Assembly: GCF_015223055.1 (NCBI RefSeq)
Contig: NZ_JADFBX010000003.1
Coordinates: forward strand, 124,001-188,000
Source of the DNA: Pedobacter sp. MC2016-24
GTDB taxonomy: Bacteria; Bacteroidota; Bacteroidia; Sphingobacteriales; Sphingobacteriaceae
Direction of reading: 5' to 3'
DNA: 64,000 bases
Positions 53,082-61,760 of the stretch are shown one piece after another; position 1 is the stretch's first letter; every line of letters starts with the position of its first letter. The translations under genes were made by a program, and so were the position numbers. The notes below the pieces were generated by a model that did no database searches, was not told the origin of the DNA, and was given only the letters and a program-made list of their open reading frames with translations.

Positions 53082-54917
53082 ATGTTGAAAATTTGTGTGT
53101 TGTGGTTTTTGACCTCCATCGGTTTTGTCGCCTCGGCGCAAGATCAAAGCATAGTTGTGGCCAAGGATGGCAGCGGCGATTACAAGACGGTACAGGAAGC
53201 AATCAATGCCGTGCCTGATTTTAGAAAGGTGCGTACCGTCATCCGGATAAAGAATGGAACATATAAGGAGAAATTAAATCTTTCAGGTTCTAAGAAAATG
53301 ATTAAGCTGTTAGGGGAGAGTGTAGAAAGAACCATTTTGACCTTTGATGATTTTGCATCCAGAAAAAATTCATTTGGTGAGGAAATGGGCACATCCGGAT
53401 CGGCCAGTTTTTATGTATACGGGGATGAGTTTAGTGCAGAAAACATCACCTTCGCCAATACGGCAGGCCCTGTAGGTCAGGCAGTCGCCCTTTGGCTGGC
53501 CGGTGATAAGCTGAGTTTCATCAATTGCCGGATGCTTGGTTTCCAGGATACACTGTACACTTTTGGTCCCGGTAGTCGTCAGTATTTTAAAAATTGCTAT
53601 ATCGAAGGAACTGTAGATTTTATTTTTGGTGCTTCAACCGCAGTTTTTGATGGTTGTACAATTTTCTGTAAAAAAGGTGGGGGCTTCATTACGGCTTCCT
53701 CCTCACCAGATTCAATTAAATTTGGTTATGTATTTTTCAATTGTAAAATTGAAGGCGATGCGCCTGAAGGCAGTTTTTACCTTGGCAGGCCATGGCGTCC
53801 CTACGCAAAATCCGTATTCATCGGTTGTATGCTTGGAAATATGATCAAGCCAGAGGGCTGGGACCAATGGGGAAAAGAAAGTAACCGAAACACCGCTTAT
53901 TATGCTGAGTATCAAAATAGCGGTGCGGGTGCCTCAACTGCTAACAGGGTAAAATGGTCGCACCAGTTGACGCAGCAGCAAGCAGGGGAGTATACACTTG
54001 ACAATATATTCAGAGGCTGGAATCCAGCAGCACCGGTACAAAACCGGACTGGCTTAACAGGTGTCAGAGATACCTCATTTTCTACGGCCAGTGCTTATCG
54101 TTACCTGGTCAATACCATTCCAGACCTCAAGGTGGTAAATGAATTTAAATCGCCTCATGTATTGGAAAAAAGAAACCAGGTATATTGTACTTTAGGAGAC
54201 AGGGCATTACATCTCGATGCCTTTTATCCCAAGTCTAAAAAAGATAACTTTCATCCTGCGGTTCTAATTGTTCATGGTGGTGGATGGAGAAGTGGCAATC
54301 GCGAACAACATATCCCACTCGCCCAGCGCCTTGCGGCTCTTGGCTACGCTTGTTTTACGGTTGAATACCGGTTGTCTACCGAGGCCTTGTATCCGGCAGC
54401 AGTTGATGATCTGAAATCGGCAATCCGCTGGATGCGTTTGAACTACAAGCAATTTAATCTGGATACGTCTAAGGTTACCATTCTTGGGTTTTCTGCTGGC
54501 GGAGCGCTTGCTGCCTTTGTTGGAGTAACCAGTCCGGATAAGGTCCAGGCAATTGTAGACATCGACGGAACACTTTCTTTTGTACATCCCGACAGCGCCG
54601 AAGGCGATGATCGTAAATCCATTTCAGCTGCTACAAATTGGTTTGGCTATGGTAAGAAAGAAAACCCGGCATTGTGGAAGGATGCTTCCCCGCTGACACA
54701 CGTTGGGGAAAAGACCCCGCCCATTTTGTTTTTAAATAGTGCTGTGGAATGGATGCATGCCGGCCGGGACGATTTTCGGGCTGTGCTTAACAAGCATGGT
54801 ATTTATTCAGAGGTACACACTTTTGAAAATGCACCGCATACGTTTTGTTTGTTCGAGCCCTGGTTTGAGCCAACCCTGCGCTACATTGATGGTTTTTTGA
54901 AAAAGATATATAAATAA
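53082..54917 (+). CDS. Pectin methylesterase (CE8) fused to alpha/beta-hydrolase esterase
   Basis: An exported two-enzyme fusion of 611 residues with signal peptide to about residue 20 (FVASAQD). The N-terminal half (about 22-325) is a right-handed beta-helix pectinesterase with D156 (GFQDTLYT), D179 (GTVDFIFG) and R236 (LGRPWRPYAKSVF). The C-terminal half (about 360-611) is an alpha/beta hydrolase with oxyanion motif HGGGW, nucleophile S471 (GFSAGG) and His in NAPHTF. CE8 removes methyl esters from homogalacturonan. The second domain resembles carbohydrate acetylesterases or BD-FAE-like enzymes and could remove acetyl groups from the same polymer. Substrate of the second domain is inference. 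Confidence 0.88.
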   Translation: MLKICVLWFLTSIGFVASAQDQSIVVAKDGSGDYKTVQEAINAVPDFRKVRTVIRIKNGTYKEKLNLSGSKKMIKLLGESVERTILTFDDFASRKNSFGEEMGTSGSASFYVYGDEFSAENITFANTAGPVGQAVALWLAGDKLSFINCRMLGFQDTLYTFGPGSRQYFKNCYIEGTVDFIFGASTAVFDGCTIFCKKGGGFITASSSPDSIKFGYVFFNCKIEGDAPEGSFYLGRPWRPYAKSVFIGCMLGNMIKPEGWDQWGKESNRNTAYYAEYQNSGAGASTANRVKWSHQLTQQQAGEYTLDNIFRGWNPAAPVQNRTGLTGVRDTSFSTASAYRYLVNTIPDLKVVNEFKSPHVLEKRNQVYCTLGDRALHLDAFYPKSKKDNFHPAVLIVHGGGWRSGNREQHIPLAQRLAALGYACFTVEYRLSTEALYPAAVDDLKSAIRWMRLNYKQFNLDTSKVTILGFSAGGALAAFVGVTSPDKVQAIVDIDGTLSFVHPDSAEGDDRKSISAATNWFGYGKKENPALWKDASPLTHVGEKTPPILFLNSAVEWMHAGRDDFRAVLNKHGIYSEVHTFENAPHTFCLFEPWFEPTLRYIDGFLKKIYK

Positions 54918-55019
54918 CTGGTACTGCAGGCGCCAATATTAGGTGCAGCACGGGTAATTTGAGACAAAACGACAAAGAAATGAACAAACCATCTAAATTA
55001 AATTCTTTTGATTCGAAGC

Positions 55020-57233
55020 ATGTTAAAGCATTGCTGGAATCTTACCTTATTACTTCTTTTGCCAACTATAATGGCAACTCCGGTTCAGGCCCAAACGCCT
55101 TTGGATGAATCAAATCAACTGATCAGACGGATATTGCCTGAACATGCTGATCTGTTTAGCGTAGCGCTTGTGAATAAGGCCGATGGCCAGGATTATTTCG
55201 AGCTGGAAAGCGTAAAAGGTAAAATTCTGCTTCGTGGAAATAATGGTGTGTCTGTTGCCTCTGCCCTATACTATTATCTTACAGAATATGCGCATTGCCA
55301 GGTTACATGGAATGGTTCGAACTTGAAATTACCCAAAAAGTTACCCCAGATTCCTGAAAAAATAGTTCGGTCTACCAATTATAAACTTCGTTACTACCTT
55401 AATTACTGCACTTTCAACTATAGCATGAGTTGGTGGGATTGGTCAAGGTGGGAAACGGAGATAGATTGGATGGCCTTGCATGGTATAAATATGCCTCTAG
55501 CCATAACTGGCGAAGAGTATACCTGGTATTTGATCTATAAAGATTTAGGATTTACCGACGACGAATTGAAGGGGTTTTTTACCGGCCCTGCATATTCAGC
55601 CTGGTTTTGGATGGGAAATATAGATGCATGGGGCGGGCCAATGCCCTTGCAATGGATGAAGAGGCAAATGGCTTTGCAGAAAAAGATTGTGCAGCGAGAA
55701 CGTGCCCTGGGCATGAAAACAGTATTGCCCGCGTTCACAGGTCATGTTCCGGCATCATTTAAAAACAGATTTCCTAACGCTAAGCTCAAAAGTACCAATT
55801 GGCACAATGGTTTCAGTGATACCTATATCCTTGACGCTGAAGACCCCATGTTTGCCCGGCTCGGAAAAATATTCCTGGAAAAGCAAACCGAGTTGATGGG
55901 AACGGATCATTACTATTCTGCTGATACTTTCAATGAAAATGAGCCGCCATCGGATAAGCCTGATTATCTTGGTCAGTTGAGTGCGCGAATTTATGACGGG
56001 ATGTACCAAGCCGATCACAATGCCGTTTGGGTGATGCAGGGCTGGCTTTTCTACAGCGACCGTAAATTCTGGCGCGAGCCACAAGTAGAAGCTTTACTCA
56101 ACGCAGTTCCCAATGATAAAATGATCATACTCGATCTTGCTACTGAGATAGAACCCGTTTGGAAACGTACAAAAGCGTTTTACGGTAAACCCTGGATTTG
56201 GAACATGCTGAATAATTTTGGTGGTAATACCAACCTTTTTGGACGTATGGAAGCTGCGGCTCAGGGGCCGGCGAAGGCATTAAAGGATCCTGCCAGCGGA
56301 AAAATGATCGGTATTGGCCTTACCATGGAAGGTATTGCACAAAATCCGGTTTTGTATGAGCTCTTAACCGCAAATATTTGGCGCAATGAACCCATCCAAC
56401 TTGATCAGTGGCTCCCGGAATATGTACGGAATCGTTATGGAGGAACAAACTTACATGCGCTAAAAGCCTGGAACATCTTGCGAAAGACTGTATATACGGT
56501 GCCGCCAGATAAATACATAAGGGATGGCGCCGAATCAATTATTCAGGCCAGGCCAACTTTAGATAGCAGTACGCGATGGGCTAATACGAAGTTGAATTAT
56601 AAACCTAAGGAGCTATTACCTGCCTGGGAGGAATTGATTAAGGCCGCCCCTGATTTAAATGGTAGTGACGGCTATGGCTATGATCTGGTAGATGTTACCC
56701 GGCAAGTACTGGCTAACTATGCCAGTTACCTTCAAAAAATGACCGTTCATGCCTACCATAAAAAAGACATTACCGGCTTTAATAAATATAGTAACCGCTT
56801 TTTACAATTAATCGATGATATGGATGCCCTTTTGGCCACCAGGGAAGATTTCTTATTGGGCACCTGGATCAGGGATGCACGAAATTGCGGTGTTACATCT
56901 TCAGAAAAAGCACTTTACGAAATCAATGCTAAAAATTTGATTACCCTGTGGGGAGACAAAAACTGCCCGCTTAATGAATATGCCTGTAGACAATGGAGTG
57001 GATTACTGGTCGATTTCTATAAACCGCGGTGGCGCCAATTTTTCTCGAATTTAACTTTAGAGATGCAAGGCAATAAAAATTTAACGCCGGTTGAGTTTAA
57101 TCATCAAATAAAGCAGTGGGAGTGGCAATGGGTAAATTCGAGAAAAGATTACCCCATTTTACCAAAAGGCAATAGCATTATCAAGTCCAAAGCACTTTTT
57201 GACCAATACTGGGAAACAATTAATGCCGATTAG
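55020..57233 (+). CDS. GH89 alpha-N-acetylglucosaminidase
   Basis: Exported hydrolase of family GH89 (NAGLU-like), 737 residues from the ATG at 55020, which gives a signal peptide ending TPVQAQT. A TTG four codons upstream is less likely. N-terminal domain about 25-105. The catalytic barrel from about 110 carries LHGINMPLAITGEEY, FWMGNIDAWGGPMP, LPAFTGHVP and FNENEPPS with predicted acid/base E306. The second catalytic region is WIWNMLNNFGGNTNLFG, and a helical C-terminal domain covers about 470-737. It cleaves terminal alpha-linked GlcNAc. Pairing with a pectin esterase is unusual; the shared substrate is unclear. Confidence 0.9.
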   Translation: MLKHCWNLTLLLLLPTIMATPVQAQTPLDESNQLIRRILPEHADLFSVALVNKADGQDYFELESVKGKILLRGNNGVSVASALYYYLTEYAHCQVTWNGSNLKLPKKLPQIPEKIVRSTNYKLRYYLNYCTFNYSMSWWDWSRWETEIDWMALHGINMPLAITGEEYTWYLIYKDLGFTDDELKGFFTGPAYSAWFWMGNIDAWGGPMPLQWMKRQMALQKKIVQRERALGMKTVLPAFTGHVPASFKNRFPNAKLKSTNWHNGFSDTYILDAEDPMFARLGKIFLEKQTELMGTDHYYSADTFNENEPPSDKPDYLGQLSARIYDGMYQADHNAVWVMQGWLFYSDRKFWREPQVEALLNAVPNDKMIILDLATEIEPVWKRTKAFYGKPWIWNMLNNFGGNTNLFGRMEAAAQGPAKALKDPASGKMIGIGLTMEGIAQNPVLYELLTANIWRNEPIQLDQWLPEYVRNRYGGTNLHALKAWNILRKTVYTVPPDKYIRDGAESIIQARPTLDSSTRWANTKLNYKPKELLPAWEELIKAAPDLNGSDGYGYDLVDVTRQVLANYASYLQKMTVHAYHKKDITGFNKYSNRFLQLIDDMDALLATREDFLLGTWIRDARNCGVTSSEKALYEINAKNLITLWGDKNCPLNEYACRQWSGLLVDFYKPRWRQFFSNLTLEMQGNKNLTPVEFNHQIKQWEWQWVNSRKDYPILPKGNSIIKSKALFDQYWETINAD

Positions 57234-57256
57234 TGATTTTTTGGCTGATGACGGTA

Positions 57257-58357
57257 TCAGTTCGATATTTGATTGCTGGCTTCATTCACAATTTGCCGGA
57301 TAAAGTTATCAAGTTCGTTCACAGCGAGGTTAAGCATGCTGATCTCTTCCAGTTCTTTTGTCGTTTCATTGACTTTCAAAAGATCAGTAATTCCCATGAT
57401 TGACGATACTGGCCTGCGAATTTCATGCGACTGTACCAGGGCAATATGATCCAGTGCGCGGTCCCGGTCTAGCGTCTGTTTTTGAGCTTCTTTTAATTCC
57501 GAGATATCTGTTGCATGATAAGAAACACCAATGATCTTACCTTCACTATCATATGCCGGATTGTAATTAAACTGCCACCAGATCCGTTCATCCCCGTGAT
57601 TTAGTTCATGCTCAAGCATGATGGTTTTACCTTCAAGTGCCTGCTTAAAATTGCCCATAAAGTGCTCCAGATATTCCGGAGCAATAAATTCGGCAATTGG
57701 TCTCTCTATCTGGATTTCCTGATTGTGGTTAATCCGCATGAAATCCGCAAGTGATTTGTTGAAATATAGAATGTTAAATTCCGTATCGACCAACAATTGA
57801 CAGGACTTAGAACTCTCAAAAAGTGACCTCAGCTTGATCTCGTTCTTTTTAGCCTCCAGGTATTGGTTTTTCAAGATGCCAAGGCTATAATCAAATTCCA
57901 GAATATGTATCACCTGCCTGGCCAGCACCTCAAGCATTTTTGTTTGGAGGTCAGTCAGGGTTTTGGGCTCATGGTCTATCACACAAAGACTACCCAGGTT
58001 AACACCGTCACTTGACTTTAAAGGCGCTCCAGCATAAAATTGAATGTTAAAATCACCCTTTCTTAAAGGATTATTGACAAATCTGGGATCATTTCCAGTG
58101 TCAGAAACTACCAGGACATCTTCTTGCTGAATGGTGTGGTTGCAAAAGGCGTCAGCACGAGAGTTTTTTTTTAGCGCTGTACCGTAGCCGATCTTAATGT
58201 ATTGCGTATCAAAATCTATGAGGGTAATTAGTGCAATCGGTGTCTGACAAATTTCTGCGGCGAAACTGGCAATTTCTTTTAGTTCCGATTCCTTACTGAT
58301 CTTCAGTTTAAGAAATCGGTCAACCGCCATTAAACGTTCTAATTCTTTATTGTGCAT
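57257..58357 (-). CDS. GAF-PAS-HisKA signalling protein without ATPase domain
   Basis: A 366-residue cytoplasmic protein. A GAF domain covers about 20-155 (ICQTPIALITLID, FYAGAPLKSSDGVNLGSLCVID), a PAS domain about 170-290 (ending GVSYHATDISELKEAQ), and a HisKA dimerisation helix pair about 300-366 with QSHEIRRPVSSIMGI. The gene stops where HATPase_c would start, and there is no trace of N/G boxes downstream. It could act as a phospho-acceptor for a separate kinase or as a decoy. Convergent with the GH89 gene. Confidence 0.83.
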   Translation of the reverse strand: MHNKELERLMAVDRFLKLKISKESELKEIASFAAEICQTPIALITLIDFDTQYIKIGYGTALKKNSRADAFCNHTIQQEDVLVVSDTGNDPRFVNNPLRKGDFNIQFYAGAPLKSSDGVNLGSLCVIDHEPKTLTDLQTKMLEVLARQVIHILEFDYSLGILKNQYLEAKKNEIKLRSLFESSKSCQLLVDTEFNILYFNKSLADFMRINHNQEIQIERPIAEFIAPEYLEHFMGNFKQALEGKTIMLEHELNHGDERIWWQFNYNPAYDSEGKIIGVSYHATDISELKEAQKQTLDRDRALDHIALVQSHEIRRPVSSIMGITDLLKVNETTKELEEISMLNLAVNELDNFIRQIVNEASNQISN

Positions 58358-58419
58358 AATTACCAGTTAATCCACTAGGTTTAATACAATTATGTTGCCA
58401 GATTTTTAGTTGGTCGGTT

Positions 58420-59139
58420 TTACAACAAGCCAAAAATATCTGCATACCGGATCACATCTGACAATTTATTCAGACCCAGCTTTCCATAAATTTTCTTGCG
58501 GTGCGTCAGTACGGTCGCTAAAGAAATAAACAGGGAATCAGCGATCTGGGTATTGGTAAATCCCTTGGCTATAAATTGAAAAATCTCTTTTTCCCTTTTG
58601 GTCAGTGAGGAGAACTTTTGAAATGCAACCGGCTCCGGGGTCTTTACATTGAGCACTTTCGCAATCTGATGGATGGCAGTTCCGGCTTTTGACACTTCCT
58701 GGGCCATATAAATGCAGTGCGCAAGGTTTTGATCAAGTATCTTACCACTTAAATGGAATTTTTTCCAATCTGCATTGGCATTAGGCCTTACATTCTGGTT
58801 AAAACTACAAACCAGCGATTGATCTCCCGTGTCCAGCATGCTCATAAATCCTTCTGCTATCCATTTCATTTCATCTTCGCGAAAGTATTTAGCCGAAAAA
58901 TATGCTGGTCCCAGGGTAAAGAGTTCTTCAGGACTGGTTTGCAGGTAATCGCAGCCAGCCTTGCTCATGTAAATGTTCTGAAAATTATTTAAATCATTGA
59001 CCAATATTACTCCAGGAAGTAAATCTCCAAGCTCCTTTAAAGTGAGCAGGTCAAACTTCGATTCCCTTTCTATCGCATAGAGTTGGGCAGAGAGCACTAC
59101 ATCTTGTTCAGCACTTGAATACTTTTTCAATGGATTCAA
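58420..59139 (-). CDS. PAS-LuxR transcriptional regulator
   Basis: A 239-residue regulator. A PAS-like sensor region (about 35-150; LPGVILVNDLNNFQNIYMSKAGCDYL) is followed by a LuxR/FixJ-type HTH at about 172-232 (LTKREKEIFQFIAKGFTNTQIADSLFISLATVLTHRKKIYGKLG). No receiver domain. Expected to bind DNA as a dimer in response to an unknown signal. A perfect 16-base palindrome lies 38 bases upstream of its start. Confidence 0.85.
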   Translation of the reverse strand: MNPLKKYSSAEQDVVLSAQLYAIERESKFDLLTLKELGDLLPGVILVNDLNNFQNIYMSKAGCDYLQTSPEELFTLGPAYFSAKYFREDEMKWIAEGFMSMLDTGDQSLVCSFNQNVRPNANADWKKFHLSGKILDQNLAHCIYMAQEVSKAGTAIHQIAKVLNVKTPEPVAFQKFSSLTKREKEIFQFIAKGFTNTQIADSLFISLATVLTHRKKIYGKLGLNKLSDVIRYADIFGLL

Positions 59140-59177
59140 CCTTTAAGTGTAAGTGATTGTATCTACTAAAATATAAT

Positions 59178-59193
59178 ATTATGTGCACATAAT
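59178..59193. promoter_or_regulatory. 16-base palindrome upstream of the LuxR-type gene
   Basis: Perfect palindrome ATTATGTGCACATAAT between the PAS gene and the LuxR-type gene. Its size and symmetry fit a dimeric HTH operator; autoregulation by the adjacent regulator is a guess. Confidence 0.4.
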
Positions 59194-59226
59194 CAAATAA
59201 TTGTGATGAGAACGCGTGCTATGGAT

Positions 59227-59892
59227 TCATCTAAGTTGTTTTGCAACAACATAAACCCCAGTCGGACCTCTCATGTCAGGAATAAGCGGCATATAGTCGT
59301 AAACTATGCCATGTTCGTTACATGTGTAAGGCATGGCGTTAAAGTATACATGGTTTAACACCTTGATCTGCCATTTAGGTTTACCGTTCCAAAGTTTCAA
59401 CATGGGTTCGTTAATTGCCTCTATCTCAAAATCTGGGCCCCGGTAAATACATATTCCCGCTTCACTATACTGAATAGTGTTCATCAGGGCTTTCTGGTTG
59501 GCACCTTCAAATAAGTTGTCAGACAATTTATTGGAGGCATCGCCTAAAAGTAAAACTGCTGTCGTTTTTCCTGTAGATCCAAATATTGGCTGATAACTGT
59601 AATCGGTCGAAATGTATTCTTCTTTGCCTGATCTGATGATGTTGACCATTGCATTTTTTTCCACCCATATCCGGCCTGATTTGATCACATGATTGAGAAT
59701 TCTTGGATAGGGTTGAGTAGCCAGTTCAGGCATAAAATCAAGCAATTCTACACCCATTACCTCAGGTGTCCGGTGCCATGCCAGCAGGATTGCATCATTT
59801 GCTGCGATCAACTTGCATCCCTGGGCATCGAAAATAGCCGCTGGAATTGGCATGCATTCAATAATCCGTTCGTAATCTATGTGTTGATCCAA
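59227..59892 (-). CDS. PAS-domain protein without output domain
   Basis: A 221-residue cytoplasmic protein with one clear PAS domain (about 8-120; ECMPIPAAIFDAQGCKLIAANDAILLAWHRTPEVMG) and a second PAS-like half (about 130-221; ALMNTIQYSEAGICIYRGPDFEIEAINEPMLKLW). There is no kinase, HTH or cyclase domain. Upstream of two more PAS genes on the same strand, so it may be the sensing part of that set. Confidence 0.75.
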   Translation of the reverse strand: MDQHIDYERIIECMPIPAAIFDAQGCKLIAANDAILLAWHRTPEVMGVELLDFMPELATQPYPRILNHVIKSGRIWVEKNAMVNIIRSGKEEYISTDYSYQPIFGSTGKTTAVLLLGDASNKLSDNLFEGANQKALMNTIQYSEAGICIYRGPDFEIEAINEPMLKLWNGKPKWQIKVLNHVYFNAMPYTCNEHGIVYDYMPLIPDMRGPTGVYVVAKQLR

Positions 59893-59991
59893 GACTTTAT
59901 TTTTTGCTACAATATAATAATGCCTGTACGCTAATTTAAGTGTTGTAACAGGGATTTTGCTTAAGCCTATACCAGTTTAAATTGTAATAAA

Positions 59992-60028
59992 CTGATTAAG
60001 AAAATTATTAAATAATTTTCTTAATCAG
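59992..60028. repeat. Perfect 37-base palindrome
   Basis: Arms of 18 bases (59992-60009 and 60011-60028) with a single central A, flanked on the left by an overlapping inverted repeat CAGTTTA/TAAACTG (59973-59994). It lies in the divergent region between the PAS gene and the second SRPBCC gene. No T-run flanks it, and the genes point away, so termination is unlikely. Confidence 0.75.
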
Positions 60029-60103
60029 ATCGTTATTGTGTAACTTTAATGTAGTAGCGTAAACCGGAGTAATCCGGTGATTCATCACTTATTGGCAATT
60101 GAC

Positions 60104-60568
60104 ATGGATTATAAGCTCACTTTACAGGCAACCGCAGCACATCAATTTTGTGTAGGTGCAGAACAGGTTTTTTTAGGCTGGTTAGACGTAGAAATTATGT
60201 ACGCGGCTTTTTTCGGATCAAATCCTAGTCTTCAGCTGATCAGCTGTCAATCAGATCCTGTGGTAGGGGGCTATTTTGCCTATGCTGCCAAATTAAACGG
60301 AATTGACCGAAATCACACTGGTGAATATCTTCAGCTTAGAAAACCAAATAAACTGGTACTTACCTGGCAGGTTAATTTGGTAGAATTGCCTCCCAGCAAA
60401 TTATCTATCCGTATCGAAGATAAACCTGAGGGCGCGCTCTTGTTACTGGCTCATGAATTACCTTTGGATTGGGCTGAATTTGTAGCAAATGCAGAAATGG
60501 CCTGGACTCAGTTTCTAATCGATTTTGATAGGGCTTTGATGTTTAAGAATGCTAATCGCAATTTATAG
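60104..60568 (+). CDS. SRPBCC-domain protein (copy 2)
   Basis: A 154-residue paralogue of the protein at 44067-44525, with most of the sequence conserved (EQVFLGWLDVEIMYAAFFG, LISCQSDPVVGGYFAYAAKLNGI, KPNKLVLTWQVNLVELP). The ATG at 60104 is chosen because the two paralogues align from this Met; a GTG at 60077 would add nine unrelated residues. A TAACTTTA sequence at 60041-60048 is a weak -7 candidate. Function unknown beyond the helix-grip fold. Confidence 0.75.
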   Translation: MDYKLTLQATAAHQFCVGAEQVFLGWLDVEIMYAAFFGSNPSLQLISCQSDPVVGGYFAYAAKLNGIDRNHTGEYLQLRKPNKLVLTWQVNLVELPPSKLSIRIEDKPEGALLLLAHELPLDWAEFVANAEMAWTQFLIDFDRALMFKNANRNL

Positions 60569-60579
60569 CATTCGTATGA

Positions 60580-61221
60580 TCACATGCATACCAATTCTCC
60601 TAAATATACTGAGGTACTTACCGCAACCTGATTCCTATCCGCAAACTGCATCCATCCATGTACCCGATCACCGGCAAAAGTCTTGGGCATTTGTAACATC
60701 ACGGTTTTATCTCTCCGCAGGGCAGCATGCTCAAACACAACAAACTTTCCCTTCTTTTCATTGTAAAAGATAAAGCTGGCCTCATCATCAGGATTGCAGA
60801 AAGTCGATTCAGGGCCATTGTCCCAATCAATCTGCAACACGCCATTTGCAAAGGTCAATAGTTGCCGTATCCAGGATATCAGCAAATCACCCCGGCTAAA
60901 TATCGCTTTCCTGAAATCAATTTTCGCATCAGCGACTGCGCCAATCACCGTTTCCTTCATGTGGTAACTTACCGCGAGATTCATTGGGGTCTGCTCTCCG
61001 GCCAAACCCTGATAACCAATATTGATGAGCTTTTTCAGCGGGCTCAACCAGCCAGTAATCAGACTGAATTTATACCGCTGAATCAATTGCTTGTCGGAAG
61101 GAGGCTTTGACGAAATTTCGGGCAAAGCCCTGATGTAATCAATACCCCTGCAACTTGCGCCAACCACATTTCCAACTTTGCCAGAAAAGGGCCCGTTTAT
61201 TCCATTTTTATACCTTGCCAT
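60580..61221 (-). CDS. DUF6266 family protein (copy 2)
   Basis: A 213-residue protein of the DUF6266 type. The hallmark N-terminus ARYKNGINGPFSGKVGNVVGASCRGIDYIRALP is followed by a helical middle (LITGWLSPLKKLINIGYQGL, MNLAVSYHMKETV) and a beta-rich C-terminal half. No signal peptide. The N-terminal GPFxGKVGxVVG motif is common to all members. Function unknown. Last gene of the cassette that begins at 63240, and convergent with the SRPBCC gene 11 bases away. Confidence 0.8.
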   Translation of the reverse strand: MARYKNGINGPFSGKVGNVVGASCRGIDYIRALPEISSKPPSDKQLIQRYKFSLITGWLSPLKKLINIGYQGLAGEQTPMNLAVSYHMKETVIGAVADAKIDFRKAIFSRGDLLISWIRQLLTFANGVLQIDWDNGPESTFCNPDDEASFIFYNEKKGKFVVFEHAALRRDKTVMLQMPKTFAGDRVHGWMQFADRNQVAVSTSVYLGELVCM

Positions 61222-61247
61222 AATTTTAAATATTACTTAAACAATTC

Positions 61248-61760
61248 TTATTTAACCGTAATCCAATCCGCATATTTACTTATCGTGCGGGTATGCCTCA
61301 ACCGCCTGAATACCCCGGTACCTTCTCTGCTTCCATCTGCCGAAGTATTTCCTTCAATACTAAAAATGAATTTCCCTTGTAGCCTTTCTACCAGGCCCAC
61401 ATGCCCAATTCTTTGTAAATTCTCGAAATAAATCCCAAATACATCGGCAGGTTTGGGGTCTGATGTCAGCCGTACCGCTGGAAACATGGCCGGGCTCCAG
61501 GCCGTTTTTGGTTCCGTGCAGCCCGCCCTGCCAAAACAATAGCTGAGAAATGCGGCACACCAGGGCGCTGGTGTTTTAATCCCGGCATAAGCTAAATAGG
61601 TTCTAACCCTGGGGCCGCCATTATTTCCAACTTCCCTTACGCCAAGTTCTGCTGTAGCGATCTGCAGCACGCTCGTCCTTACATCATTCCTGCCATCAGG
61701 CCGACTGCCGCCAATAGCAATACCGCAAAGCAAGCAAAATAAAACCCTAACTGTTGCCAT
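61248..61760 (-). CDS. Lysin-like cysteine amidase (CHAP/NlpC-type)
   Basis: A 170-residue protein with a CHAP/NlpC-like peptidoglycan hydrolase core: Cys in TPAPWCAAFLSYCFG, His in RIGHVGLVE, and the family stretch TAWSPAMFPAVR...SIEGNTSADGSREG. The long start (61760) gives a hydrophobic leader but overlaps the preceding membrane gene by 82 bases. A GTG at 61670, with TAAGGA just upstream and directly after that gene's stop, would give a leaderless 140-residue form. Holin-lysin order with the upstream gene suggests controlled lysis or secretion. Confidence 0.78.
   Translation of the reverse strand: MATVRVLFCLLCGIAIGGSRPDGRNDVRTSVLQIATAELGVREVGNNGGPRVRTYLAYAGIKTPAPWCAAFLSYCFGRAGCTEPKTAWSPAMFPAVRLTSDPKPADVFGIYFENLQRIGHVGLVERLQGKFIFSIEGNTSADGSREGTGVFRRLRHTRTISKYADWITVK

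Noticed and set aside
54980..55108. ATG at 54980 as start of the GH89 gene
   Set aside because: It is in a different frame from the GH89 coding sequence and ends after about 43 codons without a signal peptide.
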